A stretch of DNA of 10,171 nucleotides, taken from positions 1 through 10,171 of the forward strand of contig JAAZCH010000059.1 of NCBI GenBank assembly GCA_012513395.1, written 5' to 3'. Shown here piece by piece: positions 1 to 6,743 of this stretch. The position numbers were made by a program, and so were the translations under genes. Origin of the DNA: Tissierellia bacterium. GTDB taxonomy: Bacteria; Bacillota_A; Clostridia; Tissierellales; Peptoniphilaceae. Numbering within the stretch: position 1 is the first letter of the stretch; each line of letters starts with the position of its first letter. The notes below the pieces were generated by a model that was not told the DNA's origin, did not search any database, and saw only the letters and a program-made list of their open reading frames with translations.

Positions 1-603
1 CCAAAATATTCCGCCTTGTATTAGAATTGCTAATGCTGGGCGGAATTTTCTTTTTAGCATTTCTCCCATCATCATGCCACGAAATAGTGGTTCTTCTGAT
101 GCTACTGCGAAAGATATTTGGAACATAAATTCATATACAAATCTTCTAGGTTCTAATTCCGACAGCCTAATATCAGATAGTCCAATATATTTTTCGAGTT
201 GAATAAAAATCCCTATAAATATTAATAAAAGCAAAATATTTAATGGGTTGTATTCTGATTTATTTATCTTCGTTGATTTGAAATAATTCTTTTTGTACAA
301 TACATACACTAATCTAATGGCGATTATAGCTCTAATATATGCAGTTGGATCATCATTCATAGTTAAAATCCCAAAAAATGGCGCTAATAAAAATATTATT
401 ATTGAAGTAGGCGTGATGAAATAATCCGTCAATTGTCCTGAATACTTTTCTATAAACATTGCTGTAAATAAATATGTAAAGATTAAAAACATCACTAGTG
501 CGATGTCTTCTGAAATAATTCCGAATACTCCCATAAATAAAACTGGAATTCGTAGAAATAATAGTATAGCTATAATTTTCATTGGCGTTAAATTTCTAAG
601 CAT
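1..603 (-). CDS. CPBP-family intramembrane metalloprotease, N-terminal 201 residues (runs off left edge)
   Basis: My translation of the minus strand gives an open frame from an ATG at 603-601 to the window edge with no stop. It is mostly hydrophobic, with several membrane-spanning stretches (roughly residues 7-27, 34-50, 62-80 and 121-135). Residues 169-176 read SEEPLFRG, the EExxxR motif 1 of the CPBP (Abi/CAAX-processing-like) family, with E170, E171 and R175 as the expected catalytic or metal-linked residues. The visible part ends in GGIFW, where the family's second motif (FxxxH) would begin, so the metal-binding histidines lie outside the window. GGGGAGGA at 615-608 is a strong ribosome binding site and fixes the start. 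In Gram-positive bacteria such proteins are linked to bacteriocin self-immunity or to processing of membrane peptides, but most are uncharacterised. The family call is fairly safe; the function is unknown. Confidence 0.85.
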   Translation of the reverse strand, partial: MLRNLTPMKIIAILLFLRIPVLFMGVFGIISEDIALVMFLIFTYLFTAMFIEKYSGQLTDYFITPTSIIIFLLAPFFGILTMNDDPTAYIRAIIAIRLVYVLYKKNYFKSTKINKSEYNPLNILLLLIFIGIFIQLEKYIGLSDIRLSELEPRRFVYEFMFQISFAVASEEPLFRGMMMGEMLKRKFRPALAILIQGGIFW

Positions 604-607
604 AATA

Positions 608-630
608 TCCTCCCCAATAGTGTTAATATA
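608..630 (-). promoter_or_regulatory. Probable promoter and RBS of the CPBP protease gene
   Basis: On the minus strand TGG-TATATT forms an extended -10 box (TATATT at 630-625), predicting a start near 618 and a leader of only about 15 nt that carries the GGGGAGGA ribosome binding site. No convincing -35 is visible. A small dyad, ATACC-TAAAT-GGTAT, overlaps the -10 and could be an operator, but it is short enough to be chance. Confidence 0.45.
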
Positions 631-753
631 CCATTTAGGTATTACGCTTGGATTTCAAAAGTCTTAAGATTTTTCTAATAAATTTGTTTTAATTAGCTTT
701 TAGTCAAAATAGTTTTCTTTACTTTAGAATTTTGCAAAATAATTCCACATATA

Positions 754-808
754 AATAAAAAAGTCTGCAATCTGGATGTGTAAATTAACAAATCCAGTCG
801 CAGACTTT
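754..808 (-). terminator. Rho-independent terminator of the transporter 1-peptidase 1 operon
   Basis: The arms AAAGTCTGC (760-768) and GCAGACTTT (800-808) pair perfectly over 9 bp. After a small internal loop, CTGGAT (772-777) pairs with ATCCAG (792-797). Read on the minus strand, the stem is followed by TTTTATTT, a U-rich tract. It lies about 40 nt past the peptidase 1 stop codon and separates that operon from the co-oriented CPBP gene. Confidence 0.85.
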
Positions 809-849
809 CTAATAATTAAAATTTCTTCACACAAACACGTGTAGTATCT

Positions 850-1953
850 CTACGCTTTTGCAATTTCTAAAAGCAATTTTGTCATATCATGAAGAGCACT
901 TATTGGTATAAACTCCTCTGTGGTGTGCGCGTTTTTATAACCGACCCCAATATTTACGGATGGGATTCCATTTTGGTTGAAATTATTGGCATCTGAGCCG
1001 CCGCCACTTTTTCCTGGCACAAATTCCAACCCCGCTCTTTCACAAGCAGCTTTAACTGCTTGAGCTGGGATTGAGTCTTCTGTAACTCTAAATGCTTTAT
1101 ATGCTTCTTCTACTTCTATTTCTGCTTCTATGCCGTATTTAGCTTGGGCATCTTTTACACATTGGACCATGTGATCTGTTTGTGCTTTTAATTTATCGTT
1201 ATCTAAACTTCTAGCTTCTGCCTTTATTTCTACTTCGTCTGTTACGATATTAGTAGGTCCGCCTCCACCTATGAATCCGATATTGGCAGTAGTTTCTTCG
1301 TCGATTCGAAGTAATTTCATATTGCTAATTGCTTCTGCTGCGATTTGGATTGCTGAAATTCCTGCTTCTGGCGCTACTCCTGCGTGGGCAGTTTTTCCTT
1401 TAAATTTTACGTTAATTTTGTTTTGGGCAGGTGCTTCTAAAATCGTATATCCAGGAGCTGAACTACTGTCTACAATAATTCCAAAATCTGCTTCAAACAT
1501 AGAATAATCTAAGTTTTTAGAACCGAATAATCCTCCTTCTTCATAAATATTAAAAGAAATTTCTAAATTGTGATGGGAAATGTTTTCTTCTTTTAATATC
1601 GTTAGCATTTCAATTATGGATGCCACTCCCGCCTTGTCGTCGGCGCCTAATACCGTAGTTCCGTCTGAATAAATTATTCCGTCGCGGATTTCTGGTTTAA
1701 TTCCCCTACCTGGAGAAACCGTATCCATATGAGCACTGAAGAGAATTGTTTGATTACCGTCTCCTTTTAACTTTCCTATTAAATTTCCTGAATTAGATCC
1801 TACTTTTTCCCCTGCATCATCTTCGTAAACTTCTAGCCCCAATTCTTCCAAATCTAATTTGAGCCTATCTTTAAATTCTTTTTCTTCTCTAGTTGGGCTA
1901 TCTATCTGAACGTACTCTAAAAATCTTTCTACAATTCTATCTTGTTTTTCCAT
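850..1953 (-). CDS. M20-family metallopeptidase, peptidase T-like (copy 1)
   Basis: This 367-residue cytosolic zinc hydrolase resembles the shorter peptidase-T-like proteins of the M20 family; classical PepT is about 40 residues longer. The two-metal site is complete: H75 and D77 (SAHMDT), D105 (GADDKAG), catalytic E138 with ligand E139 (YEEGG), D162 (VDS) and H343 (AHTTEE). H190 in KTAHAG lies in the dimerisation domain inserted between the two halves of the catalytic domain (about residues 178-290). It probably cleaves small peptides or amino-acid conjugates brought in by the AbgT-type carrier 38 nt upstream, with which it forms an operon. The start at 1953 is supported by GAAGGTG a few bases upstream. 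Residues 175-288 are identical to those of the second copy at 3936-5039, whereas the rest is about 78-79% identical. A PepT annotation would be tempting, but tripeptidase activity is not proven by sequence. Confidence 0.93.
   Translation of the reverse strand: MEKQDRIVERFLEYVQIDSPTREEKEFKDRLKLDLEELGLEVYEDDAGEKVGSNSGNLIGKLKGDGNQTILFSAHMDTVSPGRGIKPEIRDGIIYSDGTTVLGADDKAGVASIIEMLTILKEENISHHNLEISFNIYEEGGLFGSKNLDYSMFEADFGIIVDSSSAPGYTILEAPAQNKINVKFKGKTAHAGVAPEAGISAIQIAAEAISNMKLLRIDEETTANIGFIGGGGPTNIVTDEVEIKAEARSLDNDKLKAQTDHMVQCVKDAQAKYGIEAEIEVEEAYKAFRVTEDSIPAQAVKAACERAGLEFVPGKSGGGSDANNFNQNGIPSVNIGVGYKNAHTTEEFIPISALHDMTKLLLEIAKA
1090..1431 (-). repeat. Near-identical paralogous segment, copy A (peptidase residues 175-288)
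   Basis: This 342-nt stretch encodes exactly the same 114 residues as 4176-4517. By eye I count 11 nucleotide differences, all silent (about 97% identity). Identity falls sharply on both sides, where protein identity is 78-79%. It covers approximately the M20 dimerisation domain and looks like a gene-conversion tract. Confidence 0.85.
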
Positions 1954-1991
1954 TACACACCTTCTTTAAATTTTAATAGATCGCATATTGA

Positions 1992-3533
1992 TTATATATA
2001 AAGTGGAGAATCTGGTCCCAAAGGAAATCCTAATAGCATCCAAATTATTAAAAATATGGTCCATCCAATTAAAAATACTATTGAATATGGCATCATAGTA
2101 GAAATCAAAGTACCTAATCCTCGATCTTTGTCATATTTTTGCATAAATACTACAATCATGGCGAAATAACTCATCAATGGACTGATTATATTAGTGGTAG
2201 AGTCTCCTATTCTATAAGCGACTTGAGTAAGTGCTGGATGAATGTTCAGCCCCATCATCATCGGTACAAATATAGGAGCCATAATCGCCCACTTCGCAGA
2301 TGCAGAACCCATAAATAAATTAATAAACGCACTTAGTAAGATGAATAAAACTATTAATGGGATACCAGTCATGCCAATACTCTTTAAGAATTCAGCACCT
2401 TTTACAGAAATTATTATACCAATATTTGTATAACTGAAATATGAAACAAATTGTGCTGCGAAAAATGAAAGAACTAAATATCCACCCATTCCTTGCATTG
2501 CTTTTGTCATAGCAGCTACTAAGTCATTAGAGTTTTTAATAGTCCCAACAGCTTTTCCAAATGCTAACCCTGGAATCAAAAATAATAACAAAATTGCAAA
2601 CATTAAGCCGTTACTTAAAAAATTACTCAATACTAACTTCCCCTCTGCATTTGGTTGCTTAAACACAGCATTTGGCGCAAACATTAGATATCCCATAACT
2701 ACAATGAAAATTAGAAGTGAAATACCAGCGTTTCTTAATCCTCTATTTTCTGCTTCGGTTATAGGTCTTTCTTCGTGAACATATTCTCCAGAATATTGTC
2801 CTAAATTTGGCTCAATTATTCTTTCTGTCACTATTACGCCTAGAATCATTAATAAAAAAGTTGATGCTGCCATAAAAAAATAGTTTGATGTTACTTGTAT
2901 TTGCAAATCATAATTTGCAGCCGTCAATGCTTCGTTAGTCAAACCTGCGAGTAAAGTATCTGTAGTACCTAAAGCTAAGTTTGCGCTAAATCCTCCTGAA
3001 ACACCTGCAAAAGCTGCTGCTAAACCTGCAACGGGATGCCTTCCAACACTTGCAAAAATCATAGCACCCAGAGGAATTACTACAACATATCCTGCATTTG
3101 AAGCAATATTACTCATAACCCCTGCAAAAATGACAGTAGCTGTCAACAACCTAGGACTCACTCCTACTAATAATTTCTTCAAACCTACATCGAATAATCC
3201 AGAGTATTCTGATACCCCTACACCTAACATCGCTACTAAAACAGTTCCTAAAGGTGCAAACCCAGTGAAATTTTTAGTGGCTGAATTGAAGATGTACCTA
3301 ATTCCCTCTGGGTTCAATAGCGATATTGCCCCAAGTTGAACTTGTTCTGCTTTATTGGCATCATAATAATCAACTGTAATTCCCGCCCTCGACACGATTT
3401 CTGCACTTATTGCTAAAATTACAATCATAATTACAAAAATCATAGCCGGATGAGGTAAGGCATTTCCCACTTTTTCTACGGTTAATAAAAATCCGCCTAC
3501 TTCATTTTTGTCTCGTACTTTCTTATTGTTCAT
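1992..3533 (-). CDS. AbgT-family transporter (copy 1)
   Basis: This 513-residue polytopic inner-membrane protein belongs to the AbgT family (E. coli AbgT, gonococcal MtrF), whose known members import p-aminobenzoyl-glutamate or export sulfonamides. Family signatures are GRHPVAGLAAAFAGVSGGF at about 164-182, GSASAKWAIMAPIFVP at 409-424 with W415, and GDSTTNIISPLMSY at 443-456 with D444. The length matches the family (about 510). Two positions differ from copy 2 and, as I recall the family, from its usual consensus: N146 in SNIASNAGYV, where copy 2 has D, and T193 in TDTLL, where copy 2 has DPLL. D192 just before it is kept. The start at 3533 follows AAAGGAGGAGAGT, a strong ribosome binding site. 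It is first in an operon with peptidase 1. The substrate is probably a peptide or acylated amino acid, inferred only from the neighbour. Confidence 0.93.
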   Translation of the reverse strand: MNNKKVRDKNEVGGFLLTVEKVGNALPHPAMIFVIMIVILAISAEIVSRAGITVDYYDANKAEQVQLGAISLLNPEGIRYIFNSATKNFTGFAPLGTVLVAMLGVGVSEYSGLFDVGLKKLLVGVSPRLLTATVIFAGVMSNIASNAGYVVVIPLGAMIFASVGRHPVAGLAAAFAGVSGGFSANLALGTTDTLLAGLTNEALTAANYDLQIQVTSNYFFMAASTFLLMILGVIVTERIIEPNLGQYSGEYVHEERPITEAENRGLRNAGISLLIFIVVMGYLMFAPNAVFKQPNAEGKLVLSNFLSNGLMFAILLLFLIPGLAFGKAVGTIKNSNDLVAAMTKAMQGMGGYLVLSFFAAQFVSYFSYTNIGIIISVKGAEFLKSIGMTGIPLIVLFILLSAFINLFMGSASAKWAIMAPIFVPMMMGLNIHPALTQVAYRIGDSTTNIISPLMSYFAMIVVFMQKYDKDRGLGTLISTMMPYSIVFLIGWTIFLIIWMLLGFPLGPDSPLYI

Positions 3534-3591
3534 ACTCTCCTCCTTTAAAGGTCAAATTAATATTTGGCGCAATGAACTTTACACCGTATTG

Positions 3592-3617
3592 TATCGAGAA
3601 AAACGATTTCATCGATA
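3592..3617 (-). promoter_or_regulatory. Leader hairpin upstream of transporter 1
   Basis: TATCGA (3592-3597) pairs with TCGATA (3612-3617), and inside it GAAA pairs with TTTC across one bulged base, giving a 10-bp stem around the loop AACGA. It lies 59 nt upstream of the transporter 1 start. A possible -10 (TATATT, minus strand 3628-3623) would place the transcript start at about the edge of the hairpin, so it may be a 5' stabilising stem or a protein-binding site. No good -35 accompanies that -10. Confidence 0.45.
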
Positions 3618-3636
3618 AAAATAATATACCAAAACA

Positions 3637-3650
3637 TTTTATTAATAAAA
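3637..3650. promoter_or_regulatory. Perfect 14-bp palindrome upstream of transporter 1 (possible operator)
   Basis: TTTTATTAATAAAA is its own reverse complement. It lies just upstream of the candidate -10 at 3623-3628 of the transporter 1 operon, where a repressor or activator could bind. Because it is entirely A and T in AT-rich DNA, chance is a real alternative. A second -10-like box (TATAAG, minus strand 3665-3660, with TTAAAC 17 nt upstream) lies on its other side. Confidence 0.3.
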
Positions 3651-3862
3651 CATAATTATCTTATAGCGATTTTTTGCCATTTGTTTAACGCTGCAAATAT
3701 TTTCTAATCTCAATTATTTATTTTGCATTTTTAATTTAAATTAATAAATAAATAAATAAAAATATTTAATACATATTTATGATATTTTAAAATGTAAATT
3801 TTATATTAACAATAAAAGTAGTTGAATTAACAATATCCTAGAGTGAATTATTATTTAATCAC
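3651..3862. other. AT-rich intergenic DNA between the two modules, no gene seen
   Basis: I see no ribosome binding site with a plausible reading frame here on either strand. It contains four tandem TAAA units at 3745-3760 and is otherwise very AT-rich. It probably holds the upstream promoter elements of the transporter 1 operon and the tail of the preceding operon. Confidence 0.5.
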
Positions 3863-3896
3863 AATTTAAAATCGCATCATGAATCGATGCGATTTT
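3863..3896 (-). terminator. Terminator of the transporter 2-peptidase 2 operon
   Basis: AAAATCGCATC (3868-3878) and GATGCGATTTT (3886-3896) pair perfectly over 11 bp around a 7-nt loop. On the minus strand the stem ends in TTTT followed by AAATT, a modest U tract. It sits 39 nt past the peptidase 2 stop, separating the two modules into independently transcribed units, although some read-through is possible because the U tract is weak. Confidence 0.75.
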
Positions 3897-3935
3897 AATC
3901 TTTGTATTAATGTGTTATCTTTTTAAAAATTTTGT

Positions 3936-5039
3936 CTAAGCTTTTGCAATTTCTAAAAGCAATTTTGTCACTTCGTGAATTGCGTTTATTGGGATATATT
4001 CTTCTGTGGTGTGAACTTTTTCGTAGCCTACTCCTATGTTAACGGATGGGATTCCATTTAGGTTGAAGTTGTTTGTATCTGATCCGCCGCCACTTTTTCC
4101 CATTATGAATTCTAGTCCTGCTTTTTCACAAGCTGCTTTAACTGCTTGTACAGGTAAGAAATCTTCTGTTACTGAAAATGCTTTATATGCTTCTTCTACT
4201 TCTATTTCTGCTTCTATGCCGTATTTAGCTTGGGCATCTTTTACACATTGTACCATGTGATCTGTTTGTGCTTTCAATTTATCGTTATCCAAACTTCTAG
4301 CTTCTGCTTTTATTTCTACTTCGTCTGTTACAATATTAGTAGGTCCGCCTCCACCAATGAATCCGATATTTGCAGTAGTTTCTTCGTCGATTCGAAGTAA
4401 TTTCATATTGCTAATTGCTTCTGCTGCGATTTGGATCGCTGAGATTCCTGCTTCTGGCGCTACTCCTGCATGGGCAGTTTTTCCTTTGAATTTTACGTTA
4501 ATTTTGTTTTGGGCAGGTCCTGCTATAACTGTATATCCAGGTGCTGATCCGCTATCTACCACTATTCCAAAGTCTGCATTCAGTTTAGAATAATCTAGGT
4601 ATTTCGAACCGAATAGTCCGCCTTCTTCGTAGATGGTAAATGCCACTTCAATATTGTGATGAGGAATTTCTTCTTCTATCAATACATTAAGCATTTCTAC
4701 GATAGCCGCTACTCCTGCTTTGTCATCAGAACCTAAAACTGTAGTTCCGTCTGAGTAAATTATTCCGTCTCGAATTTCTGGTTTAATTCCTCTACCTGGA
4801 GAAACTGTATCCATATGAGAGCTAAATAAAATGGTTTTATCTCCTGTGCCTTTTAGTTTAGCGATTAGATTTCCCGAGTTAGATCCTGCCTTTTCCCCTG
4901 CGTCATCTTCATATACTTCTACGCCTAGCTCTTTTAAATCTGACATTAGCCTGTCTTTAAAATCTTTTTCTTCTGTAGTCGGGCTATCTATTTGAACGTA
5001 CTCCAAAAATCTTTCTATTACTCTATCTTGTTTTTCCAT
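3936..5039 (-). CDS. M20-family metallopeptidase, peptidase T-like (copy 2)
   Basis: This is a 367-residue paralogue of the peptidase at 850-1953, equal in length and alignable without gaps. All metal and catalytic residues are present: H75, D77, D105, E138, E139, D162, H343, plus H190 in the dimerisation domain. Most differences from copy 1 are conservative. Those nearest the active site are A74S and A104S beside metal ligands, S164G two residues after D162, and changes at 339-341 just before H343. These could tune specificity. The start at 5039 follows AAGGAGG at good spacing, a stronger ribosome binding site than that of copy 1. It lies 102 nt after transporter 2, with an intervening hairpin, and is probably co-transcribed with it. 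It is presumed to hydrolyse the transporter's substrate in the cytosol; the exact substrate is unknown. Confidence 0.93.
   Translation of the reverse strand: MEKQDRVIERFLEYVQIDSPTTEEKDFKDRLMSDLKELGVEVYEDDAGEKAGSNSGNLIAKLKGTGDKTILFSSHMDTVSPGRGIKPEIRDGIIYSDGTTVLGSDDKAGVAAIVEMLNVLIEEEIPHHNIEVAFTIYEEGGLFGSKYLDYSKLNADFGIVVDSGSAPGYTVIAGPAQNKINVKFKGKTAHAGVAPEAGISAIQIAAEAISNMKLLRIDEETTANIGFIGGGGPTNIVTDEVEIKAEARSLDNDKLKAQTDHMVQCVKDAQAKYGIEAEIEVEEAYKAFSVTEDFLPVQAVKAACEKAGLEFIMGKSGGGSDTNNFNLNGIPSVNIGVGYEKVHTTEEYIPINAIHEVTKLLLEIAKA
4176..4517 (-). repeat. Near-identical paralogous segment, copy B (peptidase residues 175-288)
   Basis: This is the partner of the segment at 1090-1431, with 114 identical residues and 11 silent base differences by my count. 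A second, much shorter identity tract of 31 nt lies at the extreme 3' end of the two genes (854-884 and 3940-3970), encoding the last ten residues. Confidence 0.85.
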
Positions 5040-5110
5040 ATATCCTCCTTGTAACTCTTAGTATTCTATTTTTAACCTATTTTACTTGATTCAATCTACA
5101 TAAAGTACAT

Positions 5111-5132
5111 CGCCGAAAGAAATCCTTCGGCG
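5111..5132 (-). other. GC-rich hairpin between transporter 2 and peptidase 2
   Basis: CGCCGAA (5111-5117) pairs with TTCGGCG (5126-5132) around an 8-nt loop, in an otherwise AT-rich 102-nt gap. On the minus strand no U run follows, so it is unlikely to be an efficient terminator. It could be an RNA processing or stabilising element that sets the ratio of transporter to peptidase. The equivalent gap in the other module is 38 nt and has no such hairpin. Confidence 0.6.
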
Positions 5133-5141
5133 AAGTTAGTT

Positions 5142-6680
5142 TTAAATATATAATGTTGCTCCTGGTCCTAGTGGTAATCCTATGAACATCCAAAGGATTA
5201 ATAATAGTGTCCAGCTTACTAAAAATGCCATAGAATAAGGAACCATTGTGGAAATTAATGTTCCTAGTCCTTTTTCTTTGTCATAACGTTGCATAAATAC
5301 TACTATCATAGCGAAGTAACTCATAAGTGGACTGATAATATTAGTCGTAGAGTCACCTATACGGTATGCAACTTGTGTAAGTGCTGGGCTGATTCCCATG
5401 TGATACATCATCGGTACAAAGATTGGAGCCATGATTGCCCATTTTGCAGATGCTGAACCCATAAACAAGTTGATAAACGCACAAAGTAGTATAAATACTC
5501 CAATTAGTGGTATTCCTGTAAGTCCTATAGCTTCTAAGAATTCCGCTCCTTTAACTGAAAGAATAATTCCCAAGTTAGTGTGAGAGAAATAAGCTACAAA
5601 CTGAGATGCAAAGAATGCCAAAACTAGATAAGAACCCATACTTTGCATAGATTTTGTCATAGTAGCAACAAGGTCATTTGAATCCTTTATTACGCCTATA
5701 GTTTTACCATATGCATATCCTGGAATGAAGAATGCAAGGAACATAGCAAATATCAAACCATTACTTATAAAGCCTGTAATTACTAAATCTCCCTCAGCAT
5801 TTGGTGCTTTAAGTGGAGCATTCGGTAAGAACATAGCTAGAGACATGATTATTATGAAAATTAATAATGCTCTACCTGCATTTTTAAGACCTCTATTTTC
5901 TAATTCTGTAATAGGTGCATCTTCGTGAACGTAATCACCGTGATAAGGTCCTAAGTTAGGAATTACAATTTTGTTTGTAACCAAAGTACCTACTGCTACT
6001 ATTACAAATGTAGATACAATCATAAAATACCAGTTTGCAGTTGGGTCTATAGCCGCATCTACTATACCAGCAGCATTTAGAGCTTCATTGGTAATACCTT
6101 GAAGTAATGGGTCTAGCGTTCCTAGTAATAGGTTCGCGCTGAATCCTCCTGATACTCCTGCAAAAGCTGCAGCAAGTCCTGCTACTGGATGTCTTCCCAT
6201 GCTGGCGAATATCAATGCACCTAGGGGAATTACTACAACATATCCCGCGTCAGATGCAATATTACTCATAATTCCCGCAAATATAATTGTAGGTGTTACG
6301 ATTCCCATTGGAACTCCAGATAATAGCTTTCTCAAACTTGTGTTGAATAATCCCGTGTACTCAGCTACTCCTACTCCAAGCATAGCTACCAAAACTGTTC
6401 CAAGTGGTGCAAATCCGGTGAAGTTCTTCGTCGCAGAATTGAAAACATATCTCAATCCCTCTGCATTTAATAAGGAAACCGCTCCAAGTTGAATCTGTTC
6501 AGAAGCTCTAGCGTCGTAGTAGTCTACAGTAATCCCTGCACGGCTAATTATTTCAGCTATTACAACTAGCACGACAGATAAAATAACAAATATTATTGCT
6601 GGGTGAGGCAAAGCATTTCCTACACGCTCAATGGTCTGTAGTACGCCGCCAATTTCCTTCTCATTTCTTTCTTTTTTCAT
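5142..6680 (-). CDS. AbgT-family transporter (copy 2)
   Basis: This 512-residue membrane protein is roughly three-quarters identical to the transporter at 1992-3533 along its whole length. It shares all AbgT signatures: GRHPVAGLAAAFAGVSGGF at about 162-180, GSASAKWAIMAPIFVP at 408-423 with W414, and GDSTTNIISPLMSY at 442-455 with D443. It keeps D144 in SNIASDAGYV and the GTLDPLL sequence with D190, the form I regard as usual for the family. The most divergent parts are the N-terminal tail and the segment around 200-240. AAAGGAGGAGAGT before the ATG at 6680 is a strong ribosome binding site shared with copy 1. It heads an operon with peptidase 2 and has a recognisable promoter at 6754-6782. 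AbgT carriers are thought to be driven by ion gradients; whether this one imports or exports cannot be told from sequence. Confidence 0.93.
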   Translation of the reverse strand: MKKERNEKEIGGVLQTIERVGNALPHPAIIFVILSVVLVVIAEIISRAGITVDYYDARASEQIQLGAVSLLNAEGLRYVFNSATKNFTGFAPLGTVLVAMLGVGVAEYTGLFNTSLRKLLSGVPMGIVTPTIIFAGIMSNIASDAGYVVVIPLGALIFASMGRHPVAGLAAAFAGVSGGFSANLLLGTLDPLLQGITNEALNAAGIVDAAIDPTANWYFMIVSTFVIVAVGTLVTNKIVIPNLGPYHGDYVHEDAPITELENRGLKNAGRALLIFIIIMSLAMFLPNAPLKAPNAEGDLVITGFISNGLIFAMFLAFFIPGYAYGKTIGVIKDSNDLVATMTKSMQSMGSYLVLAFFASQFVAYFSHTNLGIILSVKGAEFLEAIGLTGIPLIGVFILLCAFINLFMGSASAKWAIMAPIFVPMMYHMGISPALTQVAYRIGDSTTNIISPLMSYFAMIVVFMQRYDKEKGLGTLISTMVPYSMAFLVSWTLLLILWMFIGLPLGPGATLYI

Positions 6681-6711
6681 ACTCTCCTCCTTTAAGGTTT
6701 TCTATTTTTGA

Positions 6712-6737
6712 GATAAACTTACAATAGTAAATTTATC
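6712..6737 (-). promoter_or_regulatory. 5' leader hairpin/dyad of the transporter 2 operon
   Basis: GATAAACTTAC and GTAAATTTATC form an 11-bp inverted repeat with one G-U type mismatch and a 4-nt centre. It lies 31 nt upstream of the transporter 2 start and inside the predicted 5' leader (transcript start about 6747). It could act as an RNA stem or as an operator just downstream of the promoter. Confidence 0.5.
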
Positions 6738-6743
6738 CCTTTT

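Noticed and set aside
729..740. Perfect palindrome ATTTTGCAAAAT upstream of the CPBP gene
   Set aside because: It is 100 bp from the predicted promoter, AT-rich and isolated, so there is not enough to call an operator.
1271..1507. Plus-strand open frame of 78 codons, with a close copy at 4357-4593
   Set aside because: Both lie antisense within the two peptidase genes. Their similarity simply mirrors the near-identical minus-strand segment, and neither has a convincing ribosome binding site.
3745..3760. Four tandem TAAA units as a CRISPR-like or phase-variation repeat
   Set aside because: It is a simple low-complexity tract in AT-rich intergenic DNA, too short and not within a coding region or between promoter boxes that I can define.
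5040..5110. Internal promoter for peptidase 2 (TTGAAT near 5092 with a TAGAAT-like box)
   Set aside because: The spacing is about 20 nt and the -10 is poor, so co-transcription with transporter 2 is simpler.
850..6680. Composite transposon or insertion-sequence origin for the duplicated modules
   Set aside because: No transposase fragment, terminal inverted repeat or target-site duplication is visible around either module. Simple tandem duplication explains the layout.
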